NCBI RefSeq assembly: GCF_001420995.1
Contig: NZ_CP012184.1
Coordinates: forward strand, 3,022,501 to 3,086,500
Source: Pseudonocardia sp. EC080619-01
Lineage (GTDB): Bacteria > Actinomycetota > Actinomycetes > Mycobacteriales > Pseudonocardiaceae
Direction of reading: 5' to 3'
DNA: 64,000 nt
In this document: positions 33,639 through 41,851 of the stretch, in pieces
How positions within the stretch are numbered: position 1 is the stretch's first letter
Layout: each line of letters opens with the position of its first letter
Translations under genes and position numbers: made by a program
Notes under the pieces: generated by a model
Seen by the model: the letters and a program-made list of their open reading frames with translations, nothing else
What the model was told of the DNA's origin: nothing
The model's database searches: none

Positions 33639-36053
33639 GTGAGGTTCCCCCGCCGCCTGCTCCGCCCGCTCGGCGTCCTCGCGGGCCTGTGCGTCCTGCT
33701 CGGTGTGGTCACTGCGGGAATGGCGTTCCCGCTGGCCGGCGGCATCGGCGTGCTGTCCAACGCGGCCGGGGACAGCGTCACGTCCAGTTCGGTGGACCTG
33801 GTGAACAACCCGGCCCCGCTGACGACGACCGTCACCGACTCCGAGGGCCGCCCGCTCGCGTACCTCTTCGACCAGAACCGCACCGAGGTCGGGAACGAGC
33901 AGATCTCGCCGGCCATGAAGGCGGCGACGCTGGCGATCGAGGACCGCCGGTTCTACGACCACCAGGGCGTGGACTGGCAGGGCACGTTGCGCGCGGTCGT
34001 GGCGAACTCGACCTCGGGCGACGTCGTGCAGGGTGCCTCGACGCTGACCCAGCAGTACGTGAAGAACTACATGCTCTACGTGGACGCCCGGACCGAGGCG
34101 GAGCGGCTGAAGGCGACCGAGCAGACGGCGGCCCGGAAGCTGAAGGAGGCCCGGGTCGCGCTGCAGCTGGAGCGCCAGCTGTCCAAGGACGACATCCTCA
34201 ACCGCTACCTCAACATCGTCTTCTACGGGAACGGCTCCTACGGGGTCGCGGCCGGCGCGCGGACGTACTTCAACACCACACCGGACAAGCTGACGGTCCC
34301 GCAGGCGGCGATGCTCGCCGGCATGGTCCAGTCGACCACCCGGTTCGACCCGGTCCGGAACCCGGACACCGCGCTCCAGCGGCGCAACCTGGTCATCGAG
34401 CAGATGCGCCAGCAGGGGATGATCGACGACGCCCAGGCGAAGCAGGCAACGGCCTCGCCGCTCGGCGTCGCGAACCCGCTGGTCCGGGTGCCGAACGGCT
34501 GCAACGGTGCCGGTGACATGGGCTTCTTCTGCAAGTACGTCGTCCAGTACCTCACCGAGGCCGGCTTCTCCGAGGAGCAGATCACCCGGGGCGGCTACAC
34601 GATCAAGACCACCCTGGACCGGCGCGCCATGACGGAGGTCAAGCGCTCGCTGGACAAGGAGGTCGCCCCGGACACCCCGAACGTCGCCAACGTGATGTCG
34701 CTGGTGCAGCCCGGCCAGGACCAGCACCGCGTGCTGGCGATGGGATCGAGCCGGACGTTCGGGCTGGACGCCGACGCCGAGGAGACCAGCTACGGCCTGC
34801 CGTACCAGCCGGTCAACCTGGGTGCCGGATCGACGTACAAGATGTTCACGGCGGCCACGGCCCTGGAGAAGGGCCTCGGCATCAACTACTCGATGCAGGT
34901 GCCGCCGTCGGGCTACGCGTCGCCGATCTACGTCGACGGCAGCGGGCGCCCGATCCCGGTCGGCAACGCCAGCGAGGGACTGCCCCCGCGGATGAGCATG
35001 ACCGACGCGCTGGCGCAGTCGCCGAACACCGCGTTCATCAAGCTGGAGGAGTTCACCGGCGTCCCGGACGTCGTGGACATGGCGGTCCGGCTCGGGATGA
35101 AGTCGCTGGCGACGACGCCGTTCGTCGACCCGGGCAGCGGTGAGCGCACCGACCGCTCGATCGCCGAGGTGATCAAGGAACAGAAGCTGGCGTCGTTCAC
35201 GCTCGGCGTGACGCCGACGTCGGTGCTGGAGCTGGCGAACGTCGGCGCCACCCTGTTCTCGCAGGGCAAGTGGTGCCCGCCGACGCCGATCGACACGATC
35301 ACCGACGCGAACGGCGAGAACGTGCCGATCACCGAGGAGCCGTGCCAGCAGGCCGTCGATCCCGCCCTGGCCAACACTTTGGTGACGGGGATGAGCAAGG
35401 ACGACATCAGCGGCACCTCGGCCGCGGCCGCCCGCGCGGCGGGCTGGAACCGGCCGATGGCGGGCAAGACCGGGACGACCCAGCAGCACAAGTCGGCGGC
35501 GTTCATGGGCGCGGTGCCGGAGATGGCCGGCGCGGTCATCACCTTCGACAACTCGAACTCGCCGCGACCGCTGTGCGACGGCGGCGGCGCCCCGTTCGCC
35601 TGCGGCAACGGCAACATCTTCGGTGGCAAGACGCCCGCCCGGACCTGGTACGGCGCCGTGACGCCACTCCTGGCGGGGACACCGCCGACGCCGTTGCCCC
35701 CGACCGACCCGCGCTACCTCGACGGCGGGGCCGAGTCGCGGATCCCGGACGTCGTCGGGCGGTCGATCGACGGGGCCCGGGGCGAGCTGGAGGGCCAGGG
35801 CTGGCAGGTCACGAGCCGCACCGTGGACAACCGGGCGCCGGAGGGGACCGTCGTCGGGCAGGAGCCGCGGGGCGCGGCGCTGCCGGGTGAACAGGTGACG
35901 CTGCAGGTCAGCAGCGGCAGCGTGCCGGCGCCGCCTCCGCCGCCGGGCCGGCCGAGCGGGCCGCCGCCCCCGAACGAGGGGCAGCCGCCGAACGGCGACC
36001 CGAACGGCGGCGACGGTGGCGGTGAGGGCGGCCCGCCGCCCGACGGCGGCTGA
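33639..36053 (+). CDS. ponA2: Bifunctional penicillin-binding protein with PASTA domain (PonA2-like)
   Basis: 804 residues. One membrane helix at about 11-34, a GT51 glycosyltransferase domain with catalytic E101 (IEDRRFYDHQGVD) and ASTLTQQYVKN, then a transpeptidase domain with S398-x-x-K401 (GSTYK), S461-P-N463 and K610-T-G-T. One PASTA domain occupies about 701-760, followed by a Pro/Gly/Asn tail. It polymerises and cross-links peptidoglycan at the outer face of the membrane. Orthologue of M. tuberculosis PonA2 (Rv3682), which helps survival under oxygen limitation and other stress. GTG 33639 starts the cytosolic stretch; the longer open frame upstream is antisense to whiB4. Confidence 0.95.
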   Translation: MRFPRRLLRPLGVLAGLCVLLGVVTAGMAFPLAGGIGVLSNAAGDSVTSSSVDLVNNPAPLTTTVTDSEGRPLAYLFDQNRTEVGNEQISPAMKAATLAIEDRRFYDHQGVDWQGTLRAVVANSTSGDVVQGASTLTQQYVKNYMLYVDARTEAERLKATEQTAARKLKEARVALQLERQLSKDDILNRYLNIVFYGNGSYGVAAGARTYFNTTPDKLTVPQAAMLAGMVQSTTRFDPVRNPDTALQRRNLVIEQMRQQGMIDDAQAKQATASPLGVANPLVRVPNGCNGAGDMGFFCKYVVQYLTEAGFSEEQITRGGYTIKTTLDRRAMTEVKRSLDKEVAPDTPNVANVMSLVQPGQDQHRVLAMGSSRTFGLDADAEETSYGLPYQPVNLGAGSTYKMFTAATALEKGLGINYSMQVPPSGYASPIYVDGSGRPIPVGNASEGLPPRMSMTDALAQSPNTAFIKLEEFTGVPDVVDMAVRLGMKSLATTPFVDPGSGERTDRSIAEVIKEQKLASFTLGVTPTSVLELANVGATLFSQGKWCPPTPIDTITDANGENVPITEEPCQQAVDPALANTLVTGMSKDDISGTSAAAARAAGWNRPMAGKTGTTQQHKSAAFMGAVPEMAGAVITFDNSNSPRPLCDGGGAPFACGNGNIFGGKTPARTWYGAVTPLLAGTPPTPLPPTDPRYLDGGAESRIPDVVGRSIDGARGELEGQGWQVTSRTVDNRAPEGTVVGQEPRGAALPGEQVTLQVSSGSVPAPPPPPGRPSGPPPPNEGQPPNGDPNGGDGGGEGGPPPDGG

Positions 36054-36144
36054 CCCCGGATCCGGGCGGTCCGGTCCGTCACCCGGCCGAGGTGTGCCGG
36101 GCCGTGTCCGGTGTCGTACCGAGACGAATGCGCTGGTCCGGGCC

Positions 36145-36150
36145 TAGCAT
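36145..36150 (+). promoter_or_regulatory. Predicted -10 box, small membrane protein gene
   Basis: TAGCAT, 6 bases before ATG 36157. Confidence 0.5.
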
Positions 36151-36156
36151 GCGGGC

Positions 36157-36738
36157 ATGGCCGTGCGGTGGAGGAGCAGGCGTACCGCGCCCGGCCCCGC
36201 CGACGACGGGCGCTGGGGCGTGGCGCGGCTCGTCGCGGAACGGGAGGCGTCCCGGCTCGCCCGGGAGCGCGCCGGGACGGCGGTGCCGGAGGCCGTGGCC
36301 CCCGAGGGGGGAGCGGATGCGGCAGAGCCCGGAACCGCCGGAGAGCCGGCGGAGACCGCGGAACCGGAGGAGACCGGGACGGGCACCGCGGGGTCCGGGG
36401 CGACCGCCCGGGATCCCGTCCCCGGCCCGCGTCGCCCGGCGGGCCCGCCCGATCCCCCGCCGTCCCGGACACCGTCCCCGCCCGCACCCCGCCGCGCCCC
36501 GGCCGGCCCGGTCCCGGGACTCCCCGCCCCGCGGCGCCCGCGCCCGTCCACGAGCAGGATCGACGGCCCGGTGTACCGGCCGCCCGCGGTCTCCGCGCGT
36601 CCCCCGGTGGACCTGGACCCCGGCCTGATCGGCTTCTCCCGGCTCACCCGTGGCCGCACCGGCGCGCGGGTGTTCACGCTGTTCTTCGTGGCCGTCTTCC
36701 TGGTGATCCTCGTCCAGACGCTGTCGACGATCGTCTGA
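36157..36738 (+). CDS. Pro-rich protein with C-terminal membrane anchor
   Basis: 193 residues. A basic N-terminus (VRWRSRRTAPG), then an acidic Ala/Glu/Thr stretch (50-85), a Pro/Arg-rich region (90-140), and one hydrophobic helix at the very C-terminus (FTLFFVAVFLVILVQTL, 172-188). It is thus a predicted tail-anchored membrane protein. Function unknown. Since bacterial Get3 homologues (30189-32374) are encoded 4 kb away, tail-anchored proteins in this neighbourhood are of interest, but a link is only speculation. Confidence 0.72.
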   Translation: MAVRWRSRRTAPGPADDGRWGVARLVAEREASRLARERAGTAVPEAVAPEGGADAAEPGTAGEPAETAEPEETGTGTAGSGATARDPVPGPRRPAGPPDPPPSRTPSPPAPRRAPAGPVPGLPAPRRPRPSTSRIDGPVYRPPAVSARPPVDLDPGLIGFSRLTRGRTGARVFTLFFVAVFLVILVQTLSTIV

Positions 36739-36890
36739 GGCCGTCGCTCCCGTCCGAGGGATGTCGGACCGCCCGACTACCCTGGGACCCGGACGGGCCG
36801 TCCGGTGCACGCCGTCCGGCCGGGCACGTCAGGAGGTGAGCCGCGATCGCGTCCCCCGAGTCGCCGCAGCCGGCCTCCACCGCGCACCGC

Positions 36891-38852
36891 GTGTCGTCGG
36901 TGCTGGCGATCCCCGCGTTCCGCCGCCTCTGGTCGGTCACGATCCTGACCTCGACCGGCGAGTGGATGTCGCTGCTCGCGCTCACGTCGCTCGCGACCCA
37001 CCTCACCGCGCAGGCCGGGTACACGGCGCAGAGCTTCGCGCTCGGCGGCGTCGTCGCGACGAAGCTGGTCCCGTCGCTGCTGTTCGGGCCGCTCGCCGGC
37101 GTGCTCGCCGACCGCTTCGACCGGCGCAAGGTGATGGTCACCTGCGACCTGCTGAAGTTCGCGCTGCTGGCGTCGATCCCGTTCGTCGGGTCGCTGTGGT
37201 GGCTGCTGCTGGTCACCCTGCTCATCGAGCTGTGCACGATGTTCTGGATCCCCGCGAAGGACGCCGCGGTCCCGAACCTCCTGCGCCGCCCCGACCAGAT
37301 GGAGGCGGCCGCGCAGCTGGGGCTGATCGTGACCTACGGGGTCGCGGTCGTCGGCGGTGCCGGGCTGTTCGCGCTGGTCAGCAAGGTCGCCCCGCTGATC
37401 GACGCGGACCCGGTAGCGGCCGTCCACGTCGCGCTGTTCGTCAACTCGTTCGCCTTCCTGATCTCGGCGCTGGTCGTGTTCTTCCGGGTCCGGGAGATCT
37501 CCGGGCGGCCGTCCGCCGCGGACCGCCGCGCTGCGCCGCCGTCGATGCTGTTCCTGCTGCGCGACGGGTTCCGCTTCGTCGTCGACACCCCGCTGGTCCG
37601 CGGGCTGGTGATCGGCATCGTCGGCGCCTTCACCGCGGGCGGCGCCGTGATCGCGACCGCGAAGCTCTACGCGGCCAGCCTCGGCGGTGGCGACGCCGCG
37701 TACTCGGTGCTGTTCGTCGCCGTCTTCGGCGGGCTCGCGATCGGCATGGGGATCGGGCCGCGGCTGGCCCGTCGCCTGCCGCACAACCGGCTGTTCGGCA
37801 CCGCGATCGTCGCGGCCGGGGCGTCGCTGGTCGTCGTCGCCGTCGCGGTGCACCTGTTCATGGCGATCGCCGCGGTGATGCTCGTCGGGGGGTTCGCCGG
37901 GATCGCCTTCCTCACCGGCCTCACGATCATCGGCACCCAGGTCGCCGACGCGGTCCGCGGCCGGATCAACGCCTTCGTCCAGTCCCTGGTGCGGCTGGTG
38001 CTGCTCGGGTCGATGTCGCTCGTGCCGATCGTGGTCGGGGTCGTCGCGACCCGGACGGTCGAGATCGGTGGCGCCGCGTTCGTCGTCGACGGCACGCGGT
38101 TCGTGCTGGCGGGCGGCGGGATCGTCGCCGCGGTCGTCGGCACCGTCGCCTACCGGCAGATGGACGACCGCGGGTTCGAGCCGCTGGTCCGGGACCTGGT
38201 CGCGGCCCTGCGGTCCGGCGACCGGCGGACCGGGACGGGGCTGCTCGTCGCCGTCGAGGGTGCGACGCCCGAGGAGACGGTCACCCAGGCCCGCCGGCTC
38301 GCCGACGCGTTGCGCGAGCGCGGGCACCGGGTCGTCGATCCCGGCCCCGGCGAGCAGGACGCGACGCGCTGGGCCGCCGCGACCCGCGAGGCCGATCTCG
38401 AGGGACTGCGTGCCCGGGCGCTCGCGGCCGCGGCCGTCCGGGCGGACCTGGTGGAGCGCGTCGTCCGGCCGGCGCTCGACGGGGGCGCCGTCGTCGTCGT
38501 GGACCGGTTCATGGCCAGCCCGCTGGCCCGGTTCGGCGTCGCGGCCGAGCAGATCGGCGCCGGCCCGGACGACGGCGAGCTCGAGGACCTGGCGCGCTGG
38601 GCCACCGGTGGGCTGCGCCCGGACGTCTCGGTGCTGCTGGACCGCGCGCCCGAGACCGGGCCGGAGCCCGGTGTGGCGGGTGCCGAGCACGCCCGCGTGC
38701 AGCGCCTGCTCGCGAGGACGGTGACCGCCCACGGACCCCAGCGCTCGGTCGTCGTCGACGCCGCGGGTACCGAGGACGACGTGGCCGCCCGCGTCCTCGA
38801 CGGGGTGCTGCCGTTGCTGCCGGAGGCGGGGATCACGGAGGGGGCGCCGTGA
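36891..38852 (+). CDS. MFS domain fused to a degenerate dTMP-kinase-like domain
   Basis: 653 residues from GTG 36891. Residues 1-425 are a 12-helix MFS domain (FRRLWSV start, GVLADRFDRRKVM A-motif). Residues 440-653 align with thymidylate kinase, and the DRF/DRY segment (VVVDRFMASPLARFG) is kept, but the P-loop is lost: where kinases read EGGDGSGKTTQ this protein reads EGATPEETVTQ, so the Gly and Lys needed for ATP are gone. It should not phosphorylate dTMP. MFS-Tmk fusions next to DNA polymerase III delta prime are known in actinobacteria. The frame is open up to a stop at 36837; an AGGAGG SD at 36831-36836 fits a rare ATC start at 36846, adding 15 residues. Confidence 0.8.
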   Translation: MSSVLAIPAFRRLWSVTILTSTGEWMSLLALTSLATHLTAQAGYTAQSFALGGVVATKLVPSLLFGPLAGVLADRFDRRKVMVTCDLLKFALLASIPFVGSLWWLLLVTLLIELCTMFWIPAKDAAVPNLLRRPDQMEAAAQLGLIVTYGVAVVGGAGLFALVSKVAPLIDADPVAAVHVALFVNSFAFLISALVVFFRVREISGRPSAADRRAAPPSMLFLLRDGFRFVVDTPLVRGLVIGIVGAFTAGGAVIATAKLYAASLGGGDAAYSVLFVAVFGGLAIGMGIGPRLARRLPHNRLFGTAIVAAGASLVVVAVAVHLFMAIAAVMLVGGFAGIAFLTGLTIIGTQVADAVRGRINAFVQSLVRLVLLGSMSLVPIVVGVVATRTVEIGGAAFVVDGTRFVLAGGGIVAAVVGTVAYRQMDDRGFEPLVRDLVAALRSGDRRTGTGLLVAVEGATPEETVTQARRLADALRERGHRVVDPGPGEQDATRWAAATREADLEGLRARALAAAAVRADLVERVVRPALDGGAVVVVDRFMASPLARFGVAAEQIGAGPDDGELEDLARWATGGLRPDVSVLLDRAPETGPEPGVAGAEHARVQRLLARTVTAHGPQRSVVVDAAGTEDDVAARVLDGVLPLLPEAGITEGAP

Positions 38853-40000
38853 GCGTCTGGGCCGACGTCGTGGGCCAGCCCGCCGCCGTCGCCGAGCTGG
38901 GTGCGGCGGCCGCCGACCCGTCGGCGATGACGCACGCCTGGCTGTTCACCGGCCCGCCCGGGTCCGGCCGGTCGAACGCGGCGCGGGCGTTCGCGGCCGC
39001 CCTGCAGTGCCCCTACGACGGCTGCGGCGAGTGCGCGGCCTGCCGGACGACGCTGGCCGGGACCCACTCCGACGTGCGGGAGATCAACCCCGAGGGCTTG
39101 TCGATCAAGGTCGACGAGATGCGGGCCCTGGTCCAGCTCGCGGCCCGCCGCCCGGCCACCGGCACCTGGCAGATCGTGATCATCGCCGACGCCGACCGGC
39201 TCACCGAGGGCGCGTCGAACGCGCTGCTCAAGGCGGTCGAGGAACCGGCTCCCGAGACGGTGTGGCTGCTCTGCGCGCCGTCCGACCACCCCGAGGACGT
39301 CCCGGTCACGATCCGCTCCCGCTGCCGCCCGGTGCAGCTGCGCAGCCCGTCCGCCGAGGCGGTCGCCGGTGTCCTGCGGGACCGCGACGGGATCGAGCCC
39401 GAGCAGGCGCAGTGGGCGGCGTCGGTGTGCGGCGGGCACGTCGGCCGCGCCCGCCGCCTCGCCCGCGACCCCCAGGCCAGGTCCCGGCGGGAGGAGATCC
39501 TCGCCGTGCCGACCCGGCTGCGGCGGCTGGGCGACGCGTTCTTCCACGCCGACGTGCTGATCCGGTCGGCCGAGGGCGAGGCCGAGGAGCTGCGTGCCTC
39601 GCGCGACGAGGCCGAGCGGGAGGAGCTCGCCGTCGCGATGGGCGCCGGCGGCACCGGGAAGGGCGCCGCGTCGGCCGCCCGGTCGGCGAAGGCCGCGGAG
39701 CGCGACCTGGAGAAGCGGCAGAAGAGCCGGGCCACCCGGACGCAGCGCGACGCCCTCGACCGGGCGCTGGTGGACCTCGCCGGGTTCTACCGGGACGCGA
39801 TCGTGGCCGCGTCCGGCGCGCAGGTCCCGCTGGCGAACCCCGACCGCGACCGCGAGATCCGTGTCGCGGCCGCCGAGTGGGGGCCGGAGTCGTCGCTGCG
39901 CAGGCTGGAGGCGGTGCTGGCCTGCCGGGACGCGCTCGAGCAGAACGTGAAACCGCGGATCGCGGTCGAGGCGATGATGACGGCCCTGCACCGTGGCTGA
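38849..40000 (+). CDS. holB: DNA polymerase III delta prime subunit
   Basis: 383 residues. Clamp-loader subunit: P-loop-like GPPGSGRSNAARAF near 32-45 (Arg in place of the Lys, normal for delta prime), a zinc-binding CPYDGCGECAAC near 52-63, ADRLTEGASNALLKAVEEP near 122-140 and SRC near 165. It helps load the beta sliding clamp. A Lys/Arg/Ala-rich linker near 255-300 (AKAAERDLEKRQKSRATRTQ) is typical of actinobacterial forms. GTG 38849 overlaps the previous stop by 4 bases. The start agrees with the WADVVGQ family beginning. Confidence 0.92.
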   Translation: MSVWADVVGQPAAVAELGAAAADPSAMTHAWLFTGPPGSGRSNAARAFAAALQCPYDGCGECAACRTTLAGTHSDVREINPEGLSIKVDEMRALVQLAARRPATGTWQIVIIADADRLTEGASNALLKAVEEPAPETVWLLCAPSDHPEDVPVTIRSRCRPVQLRSPSAEAVAGVLRDRDGIEPEQAQWAASVCGGHVGRARRLARDPQARSRREEILAVPTRLRRLGDAFFHADVLIRSAEGEAEELRASRDEAEREELAVAMGAGGTGKGAASAARSAKAAERDLEKRQKSRATRTQRDALDRALVDLAGFYRDAIVAASGAQVPLANPDRDREIRVAAAEWGPESSLRRLEAVLACRDALEQNVKPRIAVEAMMTALHRG

Positions 40001-40508
40001 CCGCGACGACCGGCCGCTCGTCCTGACCGCCCTGCTCGACGAGCCCAGCCGGCGTCACCTCGACGACCTGCGGGCCCGGCACTTCCCGCCGGAGCGCAAC
40101 CACCTCGCCGCGCACCTGACGCTGTTCCACGCGCTGCCCGCCGACACGGCCACCGCCGTGACCGACGACGTCGCCGCCGCCGCGCAGCGGGAGCCCGTCA
40201 CCGCCCGGGTGTCCGGCCTGCGCCTGCTCGGCCGCGGTGTCGCGTACACGGTGGACAGTCCGGAGCTGCTCGCCCTGCGGCGCGACCTGGCGTCGCGCTG
40301 GGCGGAGCGGCTGACCCGGCAGGACGCCGGGAAGTCCGACCTCCACGTGACCGTCCAGAACAAGGTCGATCCGGCCGTCGCCCGCGCGCTGCACGACGAC
40401 CTCGCCGCCGGGTTCGTCCCGTGGGAGGCGACGGTCACCGGGCTCGCGCTGTGGCGCTACGACGGGGGCCCCTGGGAGCCGGGACCGCGGTTCGCGTTCG
40501 GCCGGTGA
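39993..40508 (+). CDS. 2'-5' RNA ligase / 2H phosphoesterase family protein
   Basis: 171 residues. Two H-x-T motifs of the 2H superfamily: HLTLFHAL near 37-44 and HVTVQNKV near 117-124. Such proteins open or close 2',3'-cyclic or 2'-5' phosphodiester bonds in RNA or nucleotides. The substrate is unknown. GTG 39993 overlaps the end of holB by 8 bases, so it is the last gene of the fusion-holB operon. Confidence 0.85.
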   Translation: MADRDDRPLVLTALLDEPSRRHLDDLRARHFPPERNHLAAHLTLFHALPADTATAVTDDVAAAAQREPVTARVSGLRLLGRGVAYTVDSPELLALRRDLASRWAERLTRQDAGKSDLHVTVQNKVDPAVARALHDDLAAGFVPWEATVTGLALWRYDGGPWEPGPRFAFGR

Positions 40509-40557
40509 CCGTCCGCGGGCGCCGGTGGGTGCTGCACGAGGGGCTCGGGGCGATCGC

Positions 40558-40563
40558 TACACT
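40558..40563 (+). promoter_or_regulatory. Candidate -10 box of the tRNA gene
   Basis: TACACT, 13 bases before the first base of the mature tRNA. Confidence 0.45.
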
Positions 40564-40576
40564 GGTTCCGCACCAC

Positions 40577-40653
40577 GCCGCCTTAGCTCAGACGGCCAGA
40601 GCGACGCACTCGTAATGCGTAGGTCGCGGGTTCGATTCCCGCAGGCGGCTCCA
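40577..40653 (+). tRNA. tRNA-Thr (anticodon CGT), CCA encoded
   Basis: Full cloverleaf: acceptor arms GCCGCCT (40577-40583) and AGGCGGC (40643-40649), anticodon stem ACGCA/TGCGT (40604-40608, 40616-40620) with loop CTCGTAA so the anticodon CGT is 40611-40613 (reads ACG, Thr), and TPsiC arm GCGGG-TTCGATT-CCCGC. The 3' CCA (40651-40653) is encoded. Confidence 0.96.
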
Positions 40654-40655
40654 CG

Positions 40656-40686
40656 AAGCCCCTGGTAGCGCCGCTACCGGGGGCTT
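40656..40686 (+). terminator. Hairpin terminator after tRNA-Thr
   Basis: 13-bp stem with one G-T pair (AGCCCC-T-GGTAGC at 40657-40669 with GCTACC-G-GGGGCT at 40673-40685), a GCC loop and a short T run. Confidence 0.8.
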
Positions 40687-40714
40687 TCGCATGCCGGGTG
40701 CACGCCCGCCGGGA

Positions 40715-41770
40715 TCAGAGGGCGGCGAGGACGTCGTAGTCGGTGCCGTCGGTCGTCGCCAGGTAGATGCGTTGCCGGGCGCGCGACCGCTCGACCGCCA
40801 CGGTTCCCCGCGGGCCGTGGTAGGTGAAGGCCTCCGCCGTCGCGCAGAGTGCGCCGACGTCGCAGGTGCCGGTCTCCTCGACCAGCGCGGCCAGCATCCG
40901 CACGCCCTCGTAGCAGGACTCGCCGGGTGCACCCGGGGCCGGCGCCTCCGGGCCGAAGCGGCCGACGTAGCGCGCGCCGAACCGGAGGCTCTCGGCGGTG
41001 GGGAGGGCCTCGAAGTAGCCGGCCGAGGCGAAGACGTCCCGGGTGGCGGGCGAGCCGATCGCCCGGAGCATCGACTCGTCCATGAGCGTGGAGAAACGGG
41101 CGCACTGGTCCTCGAGGCCACGTGCGGCGAACTGCCGGTGGAAGTGGACGGCGTCGTCGCCGACCAGGAAGAGCAGCACCCCGTCGCAGCCGCTGCTCTC
41201 GATCTCCCGCAGGACCTCCCCGTAGTCCGAGGTCCCCAGCGCGACGAACCGCTCACCGTCGATGCCGAGGTCGCGGCGATGTTCGAGGAACCGCCGGACG
41301 AGGGCGGTCGACCGGCGGGGCCACACGTAGTCGTCGCCGACGACGAACCAGCGGCGGACGTCGATCTCGCCGGCCATCCAGTCGAGGGCGGGCAGGAGCT
41401 GGATCGCGGGTGTCTCACCGATGGCGAACACCCCGGGCGTCGTCTCGCCGCCCTCGTAGAGGGCGGTGTAGACGTAGGGCACGCGCCCCTCCGTCGCCCG
41501 GGTGAGGTGCTGCCGGACCACCGAGAGGTGCCAGCCGACCACCGCGTCCACCTCGCCTGCCACGACGAGGCGGTCGATCTCGGCCGCCACCTGCCGCGGC
41601 GGGCCGCCGCCGTCGACGATGCGGAGCTCCACCTGCCGGCCGAGCACGCCGCGTCCGGCGTTCAGCTCCTCGGCGGCCAGCCGGGCACACAGGACGCACG
41701 ACGGTCCGTAGATCGCCGACGGTCCCCGCAGCGGGACCACGACGGCCACCCGGAGGCTCTCGCGGTTCAC
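40715..41770 (-). CDS. Periplasmic-binding-protein-like (type I, AmiC/UrtA-like) protein without signal peptide
   Basis: 351 residues. It has the fold of branched-chain amino acid or amide receptor proteins: the start VAVVVPLRGPSAIYGPSCVL, the LNAGRGVLGRQVELRIVD turn, then V-V-G-W-H-L-S, FVVGDDYVWPR and ESCYEGVRMLAAL. There is no signal peptide or lipobox and no transporter gene nearby, so it is probably cytosolic, like the amide sensor AmiC that controls the antiterminator AmiR. No AmiR-like gene is seen here. GTG 41770 has no evident SD. Confidence 0.8.
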   Translation of the reverse strand: MNRESLRVAVVVPLRGPSAIYGPSCVLCARLAAEELNAGRGVLGRQVELRIVDGGGPPRQVAAEIDRLVVAGEVDAVVGWHLSVVRQHLTRATEGRVPYVYTALYEGGETTPGVFAIGETPAIQLLPALDWMAGEIDVRRWFVVGDDYVWPRRSTALVRRFLEHRRDLGIDGERFVALGTSDYGEVLREIESSGCDGVLLFLVGDDAVHFHRQFAARGLEDQCARFSTLMDESMLRAIGSPATRDVFASAGYFEALPTAESLRFGARYVGRFGPEAPAPGAPGESCYEGVRMLAALVEETGTCDVGALCATAEAFTYHGPRGTVAVERSRARQRIYLATTDGTDYDVLAAL

Positions 41771-41851
41771 GGTGTGTCCGTGACCGCGCGCCGGTTCGAC
41801 GTGTGCACGGTCACATCAACCTGCTCGTGCGAGTGGGCATTCCCCGGAGGG

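Noticed and set aside
32226..35489. 1087-codon minus-strand open frame opposite ponA2
   Set aside because: Composition-driven antisense frame; ponA2 on the other strand has all catalytic motifs. Part of the frame also covers the methyltransferase and whiB4 region out of frame.
40577..40653. tRNA-Thr as attachment site of an integrated element covering the accessory region
   Set aside because: No integrase is encoded and I saw no second copy of the tRNA 3' end downstream; the following genes have the same base composition as the rest.
41803..41816. CRP site upstream of the receptor-fold gene (TGTG-CACGGT-CACA)
   Set aside because: The spacing between half sites is two bases shorter than TGTGA-N6-TCACA, so CRP binding is unlikely.
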